The position numbers and the translations under genes are program-made. 30,819 nucleotides of DNA from Pseudomonadota bacterium (GTDB lineage Bacteria > Pseudomonadota > Alphaproteobacteria > Rhizobiales > Hyphomicrobiaceae). How positions within the stretch are numbered: the stretch's first letter is position 1; the number at the start of each line of letters is the position of its first letter. This document shows, piece by piece, positions 8,498 through 16,210 of this stretch. The DNA lies in assembly GCA_023416575.1 (NCBI GenBank), contig JAEZHL010000204.1, positions 1 through 30,819 on the forward strand, in the 5' to 3' direction. The notes under the pieces are model-generated. The model was not told where the DNA came from. It searched no databases and was given only the letters and a program-made list of their open reading frames with translations.

Positions 8498-9262
8498 GTG
8501 ACTGATATGATCGCGCCAGAACACGATTTCCGTGTGGAAAGAGTTGCTGCGCCACTTCGACATAGCGTGACCGAGAGCATCCGCTATGCCATCGCACTCG
8601 GCCGATACAAAGCCGGGGATCGGCTGCCGGAACGGGAACTCTGCGCAATGACGGGCGTCAGTCGCACGCTCGTGCGCGAGGCGCTCCGGCAACTGGAATC
8701 CGAGGGCATCATCAAGGTGCTGCCGCATCGCGGGCCGGTCGTTGCCGAGGTTACAGTCGAGCAGGCGGAAGGCATCTATCAAGTCCGGATAGAGCTCGAG
8801 GGCCTTGCCTGTCAGCTGTTTGCCGAGCGGGCCTCGAGCGCGCAACTCGATGCTCTCGTGCAGGCCTTCGAGAAGCTCAAAGCGTCGCTGCAGCATGAAG
8901 AGCCGCTCTCGCGGCTTCGCGCGAAGAACTTCTTCTACGACTGCCTGATTGCAGGCGCTGCAAACGAAGCCCTCGGGACCAGCCTGAGAATGCTCAACGC
9001 GAGGGTCATGCTGCTGCGGGCGACCTCGCTACGCGCGCCGGGTCGATCGGCGGACAGCGTTGCAGAGCTGGCCGAGCTGATTGACGCACTCAAGCAGCGA
9101 GACGGTAAGCGCGCGCGTCGCGCAGCAGCAACTCACGTGCGTAATGCCGCCAAAACGGCAATTGCAATTTTGAAATCGACGCAGGAATCCGAACAGCCGG
9201 CATCTCGCGCTCCCAACCGCCGTAAGACCAGCGCGCGCGTATCACACAAGCTATCGAGATGA
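8498..9262 (+). CDS. GntR-family transcriptional regulator, FadR subfamily
   Basis: About 254 residues. The N-terminal winged helix-turn-helix is clear (RLPERELCAMTGVSRTLVRE, then LRQLESEGIIKVLPHRGPVV). An all-helical FCD ligand domain follows (about residues 90-220, with YQVRIELEGLACQLFAERA). The tail after about residue 225 is basic and low-complexity. GTG at 8498 is preferred because GAGGG lies about 5 nt upstream; the ATG at 8507 is possible, while the ATG at 8471 has no ribosome site. FCD proteins usually repress uptake and catabolic genes until an organic acid binds. Three related palindromes in this block make it the likely regulator of the TRAP module. Confidence 0.9.
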   Translation: MTDMIAPEHDFRVERVAAPLRHSVTESIRYAIALGRYKAGDRLPERELCAMTGVSRTLVREALRQLESEGIIKVLPHRGPVVAEVTVEQAEGIYQVRIELEGLACQLFAERASSAQLDALVQAFEKLKASLQHEEPLSRLRAKNFFYDCLIAGAANEALGTSLRMLNARVMLLRATSLRAPGRSADSVAELAELIDALKQRDGKRARRAAATHVRNAAKTAIAILKSTQESEQPASRAPNRRKTSARVSHKLSR

Positions 9263-9351
9263 GTGCTCTGGCTTAGCTGTGAGCGATTCGAACATTGCTG
9301 GTCGCTGTCCCTGAGTGAGAGTCTCGATTTAGCCGCTACATCACCGTGAAT

Positions 9352-9370
9352 GCGGGCCATTCCGGCCCGC
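9352..9370 (+). terminator. Hairpin after the GntR gene
   Basis: GCGGGCC and GGCCCGC form a perfect 7-bp GC stem with a 5-nt loop, 90 nt past the GntR stop. There is no T run after it, so termination is plausible but not certain. Confidence 0.4.
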
Positions 9371-9774
9371 CCTGCCCGATCCGCGAGTTCATGCTGGCGC
9401 GACTAGAAGTGAGTGTCGTGCGCCTTAACCGAAAGGGGGGCTTGGACTCGCGTTACTTCCGAGAAGAACTCGATGGGCTGAATGCTTCTCGCGGGCTAGC
9501 GCGGCGAGATACTGGAGTCTGCGGATGGCCCTGTCAGGCTTGCAATGCCAAGACAATGACGCTGCTGATTGGGGCGCAAATATCCAATGTGCAGTCGGCC
9601 AAGTCCAAATCGGCGCAGTCCAAAGCGCGATAGCAGCTGCAAACGCCGACATTTGACGCACTCGACGAGCTGGCGGGCCGCATACCCAAAACCCGCCGCC
9701 TAACCCGGCAGGGTCGCGACGGGAGAGCGCTTACGTTCTCGCTCCTAATGCCGAACGATTTAGATGCGCAAGCA
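9371..9774. other. Intergenic stretch without a recognised gene
   Basis: About 400 bp between the two hairpins. Short open frames exist on both strands, but none has a ribosome site, family motif or convincing codon pattern. A short imperfect repeat (GTCCAAATCGGCGCAGTCCAAAGCG-like spacing) occurs near 9600-9630. I see nothing else in it. Confidence 0.5.
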
Positions 9775-9806
9775 GACCGGTAGGCCACCAGTCAGGCCTT
9801 CCGGTC
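9775..9806 (-). terminator. Strong hairpin ending the peptide operon
   Basis: A 12-bp stem with one mismatch (GACCGGTAGGCC against GGCCTTCCGGTC) and an 8-nt loop lies 17 nt after the CocE-like stop codon on the minus strand. No U tract follows. Its position and strength suggest the end of the roughly 10-kb operon that starts at 19649. Confidence 0.55.
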
Positions 9807-9822
9807 CGCCCTAGATCACATA

Positions 9823-11820
9823 TTACACTGAGCTTCGCGCGATACGGCGACTGTCCTTGCGCTCATACACGCGTTCTGTCGACTCGAATGCTTCTATCTG
9901 GGTGTTGACGTGGAATGCATCAGGGTCGGACGTCACCTGTGCGCGCACCGTGACAGAAATTTTCCAGTCGTCCCGGCGCATGTGCCAATGAACTTCAGTT
10001 TCACAGGAGGCCGATGAAGGATCGTCCAGCCGGATTCGATACCGCCTGACATGGCGCCCGGAGACCTCAAGCCGATCATCTTCAAGACGTGTCGTGCCAG
10101 CATCCTCGTCGACGGTCGTCGTCAGCTCATTCGTCCCAACGTCAAAGAAACGCTGCCGCGTCATGTTCGGCTTTTCAAGCTGCGTGAACGGCAGGCTGTC
10201 GCCTGTCTTAGGCTGCCCCAGATCAGGCGCAACCTCGCCCGTGGGCGCGGTTCGCACCGGAAGCTCAAGCGAGCACTGACCGAGGTGAACGGAGAGCGTT
10301 GCGTCCTCGCGGGCCGGCCAAATGACGGGCCAGTAGCACGTGGAGATGGCGACGCGAAGTTTGTGCCCTTTCGGCAAACGATAGCCGATCGGAAAGAGAT
10401 CGATCGCAACGCGCATACGTTCGCCCGGAACCACAGCGACCGGGTGAACATCTCCCTCGCGATGTGCGAGATTCAGGAAGCCGTACGTGATCCGCGCCGA
10501 TGTTCCCGTGGCGGGATCGACATCGCAAAGCCTGACCACTATCTGCCCAGCAGGCTTGTCGACGCTGACATCAAGCGTTACGCGCGCGGTCCCCATCAGC
10601 ACGAGATCATCGTCGAGCGCCTCGCCATCGAAGATCAGCGAGCCGGAATCGTCTTCACGCTGGTCTTCCGGCAAATGGGGACCAGCGCCTGTCGGATACC
10701 AGGGCATCCACTCGCCTGCCCTTGCCCCGACCGTGAACGGCGACTTGACCGTGAGCGAAACCGGCTCCGACGATCCCTTGCCAAGGCGTCCCGGCGCCAA
10801 GGTCAGGCACTCCTGTGCAATGTTCGGCGACGGCCAAACCTTTTCGCTGATCCAGTAGCCGGGCCGGTCTTCCATATTCGCATCCGGCGGGACGCCGTCG
10901 AGGATCCAAGCCGTCAAGGCCGGATCATCCATAACCCCGGTGTCCTTCCCCTTCAGCCATTGATCGAACCAACGCGTCAGCAGTGCGATGATATCGACGC
11001 CGGGTCCCGGAAATGCCTCGTTGGGCCAACGATGGCCCCAGGCACCGATGACGCCGCGGCACGGTACATCGAGGCCCGTAAGCAACCGCGGCACGTTGAT
11101 GACATAGCCGGGGTCGGACCATCCGGCGACCGACAACACGGGACAGCGGATGCGCGACAGATCATTCGCGGCCGAACCTGCATGCCAATAATCGTCGAAG
11201 GCCGGATGCGATATCCACTTCTCGAAGTAGTTGTTGAACGCTTCGAGGCGCTCGAGCCACTGTTGCTTCCAGCCGTCGCCGACAACAAACGGCAGCGGAG
11301 GGCGCGCCTGCATGCTGGCCAGAATGGATCCCCACCAGACCGTGTACAGCAGCAGACAGCCGCCCTGATAGCGATTGAGATAACGATCGTCGGCAGCCGT
11401 GATCGGCACAATGGCACCAAGCGCCGGCGGCTGCCGTGTCGCGACCATCAACGACGCATGCGCCGGCCAGGATACGCCAACCATGCCGACGCGGCCGTTG
11501 CACCAAGGCTGCTCCGCTAGCCACGCAACGGCGGCAACCGCATCGGTCCAATAGTTCTCGTCGAACTGATCCGGATGGATGCCAGTCGAGTTTCCGGTTC
11601 CGCGCACATCGAGCTTCACACAGGCATAGCCGGACGCCGCCAGATGGCTGTAACGCATCGAGTCGCCGACCGCCGTGTAATCGCAGCCGCGATACGGGTG
11701 GTAGTCGATGATTGCCGGAACCGGGTTCTTGTCGGAATCGGCGGGCCGCCAGATGCGCGCGCCCAAAGACACGCCCGTCGGCAGATCAAGCGTCACATAC
11801 GAACTCTGCTCAATCTTCAT
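9823..11820 (-). CDS. CocE/NonD-family hydrolase (X-Pro dipeptidyl-peptidase S15 type)
   Basis: 665 residues: an alpha/beta-hydrolase domain followed by a beta-rich C-terminal domain (from about 330, with TARVTLDVSVDKPAGQIVV and GHKLRVAIST), the two-domain plan of S15/CocE proteins. The probable triad is Ser117 in GVSWPA, Asp236 in AGWSDPG and His263 in AWGHRW. The nucleophile elbow ends in Ala rather than the usual Gly of GxSxxG. No signal peptide is seen, so it is probably cytoplasmic. Family members cleave X-Pro dipeptides, acyl esters or beta-lactam amides. As the last gene of a peptide-transport operon, it probably processes an imported peptide or amide. The start ATG at 11820 has GGAGA 11 nt upstream. 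Confidence 0.88.
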   Translation of the reverse strand: MKIEQSSYVTLDLPTGVSLGARIWRPADSDKNPVPAIIDYHPYRGCDYTAVGDSMRYSHLAASGYACVKLDVRGTGNSTGIHPDQFDENYWTDAVAAVAWLAEQPWCNGRVGMVGVSWPAHASLMVATRQPPALGAIVPITAADDRYLNRYQGGCLLLYTVWWGSILASMQARPPLPFVVGDGWKQQWLERLEAFNNYFEKWISHPAFDDYWHAGSAANDLSRIRCPVLSVAGWSDPGYVINVPRLLTGLDVPCRGVIGAWGHRWPNEAFPGPGVDIIALLTRWFDQWLKGKDTGVMDDPALTAWILDGVPPDANMEDRPGYWISEKVWPSPNIAQECLTLAPGRLGKGSSEPVSLTVKSPFTVGARAGEWMPWYPTGAGPHLPEDQREDDSGSLIFDGEALDDDLVLMGTARVTLDVSVDKPAGQIVVRLCDVDPATGTSARITYGFLNLAHREGDVHPVAVVPGERMRVAIDLFPIGYRLPKGHKLRVAISTCYWPVIWPAREDATLSVHLGQCSLELPVRTAPTGEVAPDLGQPKTGDSLPFTQLEKPNMTRQRFFDVGTNELTTTVDEDAGTTRLEDDRLEVSGRHVRRYRIRLDDPSSASCETEVHWHMRRDDWKISVTVRAQVTSDPDAFHVNTQIEAFESTERVYERKDSRRIARSSV

Positions 11821-11909
11821 GAAACGTCTTGTCTCCCAATCGGCATGTCGTGAGCTGGAGGCTTTCGGCGAAACGGTGCCGCCGATAGCCCCTCAGCGTC
11901 GTACTGCAA

Positions 11910-13430
11910 TTACTTCCACTTGGTGAGGAAGAACCTCGGGTTCTCGTCGGGCCAAGCCTTGAAATCTAGGTCCGAGGTGTAGGCATAGTTGATCAGTCGA
12001 ATGCTCAAGGGCACCCAGTAGACCTTGTCGGCGATACGGCGCAGCGCTTTGGCGAGATGTTCCTTGCGCTGGTCAGGGTCGACAGTCTTATCCGCCTTTT
12101 TCAAGGCATCGATGACTTCCGGATCTTGTGCGTAATCGTCTCCTGAACCCTGGAAGAAGACATTCAGCAATGCCGAGCTGTCATTGACGCCATACGAGCC
12201 CCAGCTTGCATGGAGTGCACGAACATCACCGGCGAGGATCTTCTCGCGGACGGCCGGGTACTGCATGTAGTGCAGATCGACCTTGACGCCGACCTTTTGC
12301 CAGTACGACATGATCACTTCATCCAGGGACCGCAGGTCGTAGGAGTACATGTCGACCTTGAAGCCGTCCGGATAGCCGGCTTCCTTGAGCAGCGCCTTAG
12401 CGCGCTCGACGTCGTAGGGAAGCTTCGGAAGGTTATCAAGGCACCCGAACTGGCTCTTGTAGCAGGCCCCTGACGGAACCCAGGACGCCGGGCCCTGAAG
12501 CTGCTTGGCCATGCGCTCGCGATCGAGCGCCATGGTCAGCGCCTGCCGGACTCGCAAATCGGTCATCGGATTGTCCTTGCCGGTCTTACCAGCAGCATCC
12601 AACGCGATGAAGTCCAACCGCATCGACGGAGCCGAAATTGTTTGAATGCCCTTGCGGCTGGCCAGACGCTGGGTTTCGTCCTTAGTCATGTACCAGACCC
12701 AATCGACGCCACCCGACAGCAGTTCTGCGAGCTGCGTTGCGCGATCCGGGATCATCCGGAACACGACATTGCGGATAGCTGGCTGTCCCTTGGGGGTGCC
12801 GGTCATGTAGCCGTCATAGCGCTCCAGATCGACGCGGGTGCCAGGAGCGAAATTCTTGATCCGGTACGGACCCGTTCCAACCAGTCGGCCGTTCCCGCCA
12901 GCGGTCTGATTGGGGCCGAAGAAGTCTTTCGGGAGGATCGCCAGCGGACCGGCAAAAAACTCCATCGCCGCAGGGAAGGCCTCTTTAAGATGGACGCGAA
13001 CCTTGTAAGGGCCCAGCTTCTCCGCGCTCTTGATCCACTTCACATTGGCCTGGACCGTAACCTTGTTCTCCGGATTGGAGACGTAGTTGAACGTGTAGAC
13101 GACGTCGTCGGCCGTGAAGGGCACGCCGTCATGGAACTTCACGTCTTCGCGGAGATCGAAATCGATCGTCTCGTCGTTGACCCAGGTCCAGGACTTCGCC
13201 AGCAGCGGCTTGTAGCCGTTGGACTCGGGATCTGAATAGACCAGGGTGTCCCACGCAAGCTGCCCCACGACCAGGATCGCTTCGCGGAAGGCGTTATAAT
13301 AAGGGTCAATTGTGTTGATCGGGTTTGTGGATGCGAACCGGAAGGTGTCCGCAGATTTTTGCGCCTGGGCTCCGGTCGCATTCAACGCGACCGTCAGCAA
13401 GACGGCTGCGAGGGTAAGAAAGCGTTTCAC
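11910..13430 (-). CDS. Peptide ABC transporter substrate-binding protein (SBP family 5)
   Basis: 506 residues. The N-terminus (KRFLTLAAVLLTVALNATGA, then QAQ) is a signal peptide. The SBP_bac_5 pattern follows: KSWTWVNDETIDFDLREDVK, FHDGVPFTADDVVYTFNYV, GTGPYRIKNF, and MTDLRVRQALTMALDRERMA. The true start is a GTG at 13430 with AAAGGAAA just upstream; the frame extends 61 codons further into the upstream permease region without homology. This periplasmic protein would bind di- or oligopeptides, or other extended solutes used by this family, and pass them to the DppBC-like permeases encoded 29 nt upstream. Confidence 0.93.
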   Translation of the reverse strand: MKRFLTLAAVLLTVALNATGAQAQKSADTFRFASTNPINTIDPYYNAFREAILVVGQLAWDTLVYSDPESNGYKPLLAKSWTWVNDETIDFDLREDVKFHDGVPFTADDVVYTFNYVSNPENKVTVQANVKWIKSAEKLGPYKVRVHLKEAFPAAMEFFAGPLAILPKDFFGPNQTAGGNGRLVGTGPYRIKNFAPGTRVDLERYDGYMTGTPKGQPAIRNVVFRMIPDRATQLAELLSGGVDWVWYMTKDETQRLASRKGIQTISAPSMRLDFIALDAAGKTGKDNPMTDLRVRQALTMALDRERMAKQLQGPASWVPSGACYKSQFGCLDNLPKLPYDVERAKALLKEAGYPDGFKVDMYSYDLRSLDEVIMSYWQKVGVKVDLHYMQYPAVREKILAGDVRALHASWGSYGVNDSSALLNVFFQGSGDDYAQDPEVIDALKKADKTVDPDQRKEHLAKALRRIADKVYWVPLSIRLINYAYTSDLDFKAWPDENPRFFLTKWK

Positions 13431-13459
13431 GGGTTTCCTTTCGAAATACTTGGTTGAGG

Positions 13460-14356
13460 TCAGTTTCGTGAGTTTGGAGCGGTGATGTCGCGGATTCCGT
13501 CGCCGAGCAGATTGATGGCAAAAACCACGATGAACAGTGCACCGCCGGGAAGTGCGGCGAGCCAGGGATCGAAAAGGACGAAGTCCTTGCCTTCCGAGAC
13601 CATCAATCCCCACGACGGAAGAGGCGCCTGAACGCCAAGGCCAAGGAACGACAATGCGGCTTCCGCCAAAATCGCCTGCCCGAATTCGAAGGTCGCGATC
13701 ACGATGAGCGGATTGAGGATGTTGGGCAGCACCTCGGAGACGATGATGTGCCGGGTGGGTGCACCAAGCAGACCGGCCGCCGTCACGAAATCGGCGTTAC
13801 GCAGCCGCATCGCCGCACCTCGAACGACAACCGCAAAGCGATCCCACAGCAGAAGGCCCAGAATAACCGCGATCTCGAACGGCGTGGTTCGGATGAACGA
13901 CGCCAGGGCGAGCGCGACGAGCACGAACGGCATGCTGAGGCGGACGATGATGATGTACGACACCACCAGGTCGACACGACCACCGAAATAACCCGCGAGC
14001 AGGCCAAGCGTCGTACCAATGGTCGCAGAGATGAGCACGGCCACCGTGCCAATCAGAAGCGAGATCTGCCCTCCATAGAGCAGGCGGCTGAGATAGTCCC
14101 GGCCCAGCGCATCCGTTCCAAGGATATGCGCTGGATCCGTGCCCTCGCGCCAAAACGGCGGCGAAATCCGAGCGAGGATATCCTGTTCATAGGGATCGGC
14201 TGGAGCAAGCAGAGGAGCGGCGAGCGTCACGACGATAAAGATGCAGATGATGACGAAGCCGGCGATGAATCCAGGATTTTTACGCGCACGGCGCAACATA
14301 TCCCGCAGGCGGGACGGCGATGGCGCTTCGAACTCCGCGAAATTTTCATTGGTCAT
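13460..14356 (-). CDS. dppC: Peptide ABC transporter permease (DppC-like)
   Basis: 298 residues with an N-terminal extension and six predicted membrane segments. The OppC/DppC N-terminal pattern (FIAGFVIICIFIVVTLAAPL, then LAPADPYEQD and HILGTDALGRDYLSRLLYGG) and the EAA loop (DFVTAAGLLGAPTRHIIVSE) are clear. The EAA loop docks onto the ATPases. Its start overlaps the end of the DppB-like gene by 11 nt, indicating translational coupling. It is the second channel half with DppB. Confidence 0.94.
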   Translation of the reverse strand: MTNENFAEFEAPSPSRLRDMLRRARKNPGFIAGFVIICIFIVVTLAAPLLAPADPYEQDILARISPPFWREGTDPAHILGTDALGRDYLSRLLYGGQISLLIGTVAVLISATIGTTLGLLAGYFGGRVDLVVSYIIIVRLSMPFVLVALALASFIRTTPFEIAVILGLLLWDRFAVVVRGAAMRLRNADFVTAAGLLGAPTRHIIVSEVLPNILNPLIVIATFEFGQAILAEAALSFLGLGVQAPLPSWGLMVSEGKDFVLFDPWLAALPGGALFIVVFAINLLGDGIRDITAPNSRN

Positions 14357-15275
14357 ATTGGAGCTTCCTCAGGCGCGGATCCAACCAGGCGTTCAGAAGG
14401 TCCGCCAGAAGAGCCAACACAACGTAGATGCAGCAGAAGACGAGCACGACACCCTGCACGACGGGAATGTCAGCCCCACTGATCGACTCCCAGCCGAGAT
14501 AGCCGAGCCCTTTGATGCCGAAGATGCTTTCGACCACAATCGAACCATTCAGCATGTAGCCGAACTGCACAGCCGCCAGACTGACGACGGGCAGGATCGC
14601 ATTGCGCAGCGCATGTGACAGAAGAATGCTGGCCGGGTGAAGCCCCATCGCTCGCGTAGTTCGGATAAAATCGGACGACAGCACGTCCATCATCCCAGCG
14701 CGCGTCAACCGGAAGATCGCCGGCATGGCGTAGTAGCCGAGGACAACGGTTGGCAGAATAAGGCCCCACCAGCTATCCAGTCCTGACGCGGGCAACCAGC
14801 CAAGTTCCACGCTGAAGACCACGATCAACATCAGCGCGAACCAGAAGCTCGGCATGGCTTGTCCGACAACGGATATGGTCAACGAGGTTCGGTCCAGCAG
14901 CGTATTGGGACGTGTGGCCGCCATCACGCCAAGCGGGATCGCGATTGCGAGAGCAAAAAGGATCGCGCAGACCCCGACCAGCATGGTCACGGGAAGTCGG
15001 CTCGCGATCACCGACGAGACCGGGGTGCGGAACATGAGGCTTTGGCCGAGGTCGCCCTGCAAGGCCTTCAATAGCCAGATGCCATATTGAACGATCAGAG
15101 GCTGGTCGAGCCCGTACTGCTGCCGGACCAAGGCAATGTCCTCGGCCGACGCCGAGCTGCCGGCGATGGCGATCGCCGGGTCCCCAGCGAGGCCGAGCAA
15201 CGCGAAGGTGAGAACCGAGACGGTCCAGGCAACGCAGATCGCGAGGGCGACACGTCTCAAGGCATAACCAAGCAC
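14346..15275 (-). CDS. dppB: Peptide ABC transporter permease (DppB-like)
   Basis: 309 residues. The OppB/DppB signature is clear: the first membrane segment, then LVRQQYGLDQPLIVQYGIWL and GDLGQSLMFRTPVSSVIASR, and the EAA loop DFIRTTRAMGLHPASILLSH. It is an inner-membrane channel subunit. It starts 10 nt after the alpha/beta-hydrolase stop, so the hydrolase and permease are translated from one message. The gene order DF-hydrolases-BC-A differs from the usual ABCDF order of dpp operons. Confidence 0.94.
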   Translation of the reverse strand: MLGYALRRVALAICVAWTVSVLTFALLGLAGDPAIAIAGSSASAEDIALVRQQYGLDQPLIVQYGIWLLKALQGDLGQSLMFRTPVSSVIASRLPVTMLVGVCAILFALAIAIPLGVMAATRPNTLLDRTSLTISVVGQAMPSFWFALMLIVVFSVELGWLPASGLDSWWGLILPTVVLGYYAMPAIFRLTRAGMMDVLSSDFIRTTRAMGLHPASILLSHALRNAILPVVSLAAVQFGYMLNGSIVVESIFGIKGLGYLGWESISGADIPVVQGVVLVFCCIYVVLALLADLLNAWLDPRLRKLQYDQ

Positions 15276-15285
15276 TGGCGGTTCC

Positions 15286-16209
15286 TCAGCTCACTTGCCG
15301 CACTGCGGCCTCGTCCAACGACGCAAGAAACGATCGGACTGAAGCCACATATTCGGCCTCAGCCTCGAGATGCGCGTTATGGGATGCGTTGGCGAACACC
15401 TGCACCTGCGCGCCGGGAATGAGAGCGGCGAAGCGCTTCATCGAGGCTGGAGCGGCCTCGTCGAGTTCGCCACACATAACCAGTGTAGGGCATTGGATCT
15501 GCGGGAGCCGTCCGGTGATGTCGTAGTCGAGCAGCGTGCCTGTCGCCTCGAACTCGGCGTCACCCCACATGTAGCGATAGAGATCTTTGTTGAGCTGATC
15601 GGAGCTGTAAACCAGCTCCTCCGGCCATGTCTCAAGCCTGCAGAAATGCCGGCGGTAGAACACGTCCGTGGCTTCCGCGACCTTCTCTTCCGGCTGCGGA
15701 TCTTTGCTGACAAGAACGTCGCGATAAGGTTCGGGGAGATTCTTCAGGTATTCGTTGTTATCGGCGAGCCATTGCGGCGTAGACAACAGCGGGCTGGCGA
15801 GAATGCACCCCTTCAAGCCGGTTGGACGCGACGTCGCTACCTCGGCCGCGACCGTACCTCCCCATGAATGTCCGAGGATGAAGTAGCGGTCAAAGCCCAG
15901 CGCACGCCTGACGATTTCGACCTCGCCCGCAAACCGCTCTACGGTCCACAACGCCGGATCACCGACGCGGTCCGACCGGCCGCTGTCGAGCTGATCGTAG
16001 AACACCACGGGCCGATCATCCCCAAGAGCGGAAAGCGGCCACAGATAGTCGTGCGTGAAGCCCGGACCTCCATGAATCAGGATTAGCGGATCGCCCTTGC
16101 CTTTTCCAACCACACGACAGAACAATCGCCCGCCCGTCGTGTCGATGGACATCTCCTTGCCGCCTATGGCTCGGAGATCGGAGTCCGTCATGTTTCGGGA
16201 CCACTTCAT
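15286..16209 (-). CDS. Alpha/beta hydrolase, proline iminopeptidase-like
   Basis: About 307 residues. It shows the S33 family pattern: oxyanion motif HGGPG (46-50), YDQLDSGRSD (71-80), nucleophile Ser115 in GHSWGG, Asp250 in GELDE and His277 in ASHNAH. Proline iminopeptidases remove N-terminal proline from short peptides; related enzymes act on other amino-acid amides. ATG at 16209 is preferred because GAGG lies 6 nt upstream and it follows the gamma-glutamyltransferase stop by 1 nt; ATG codons at 16191 and 16152 are alternatives. No signal peptide is seen. The operon context supports hydrolysis of imported peptides. Confidence 0.88.
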   Translation of the reverse strand: MKWSRNMTDSDLRAIGGKEMSIDTTGGRLFCRVVGKGKGDPLILIHGGPGFTHDYLWPLSALGDDRPVVFYDQLDSGRSDRVGDPALWTVERFAGEVEIVRRALGFDRYFILGHSWGGTVAAEVATSRPTGLKGCILASPLLSTPQWLADNNEYLKNLPEPYRDVLVSKDPQPEEKVAEATDVFYRRHFCRLETWPEELVYSSDQLNKDLYRYMWGDAEFEATGTLLDYDITGRLPQIQCPTLVMCGELDEAAPASMKRFAALIPGAQVQVFANASHNAHLEAEAEYVASVRSFLASLDEAAVRQVS

Positions 16210-16210
16210 G

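Noticed and set aside
10051..11520. Plus-strand open frame of about 490 codons opposite the CocE-like gene
   Set aside because: Arginine-rich antisense shadow without domain motifs; the opposite strand has an intact catalytic triad.
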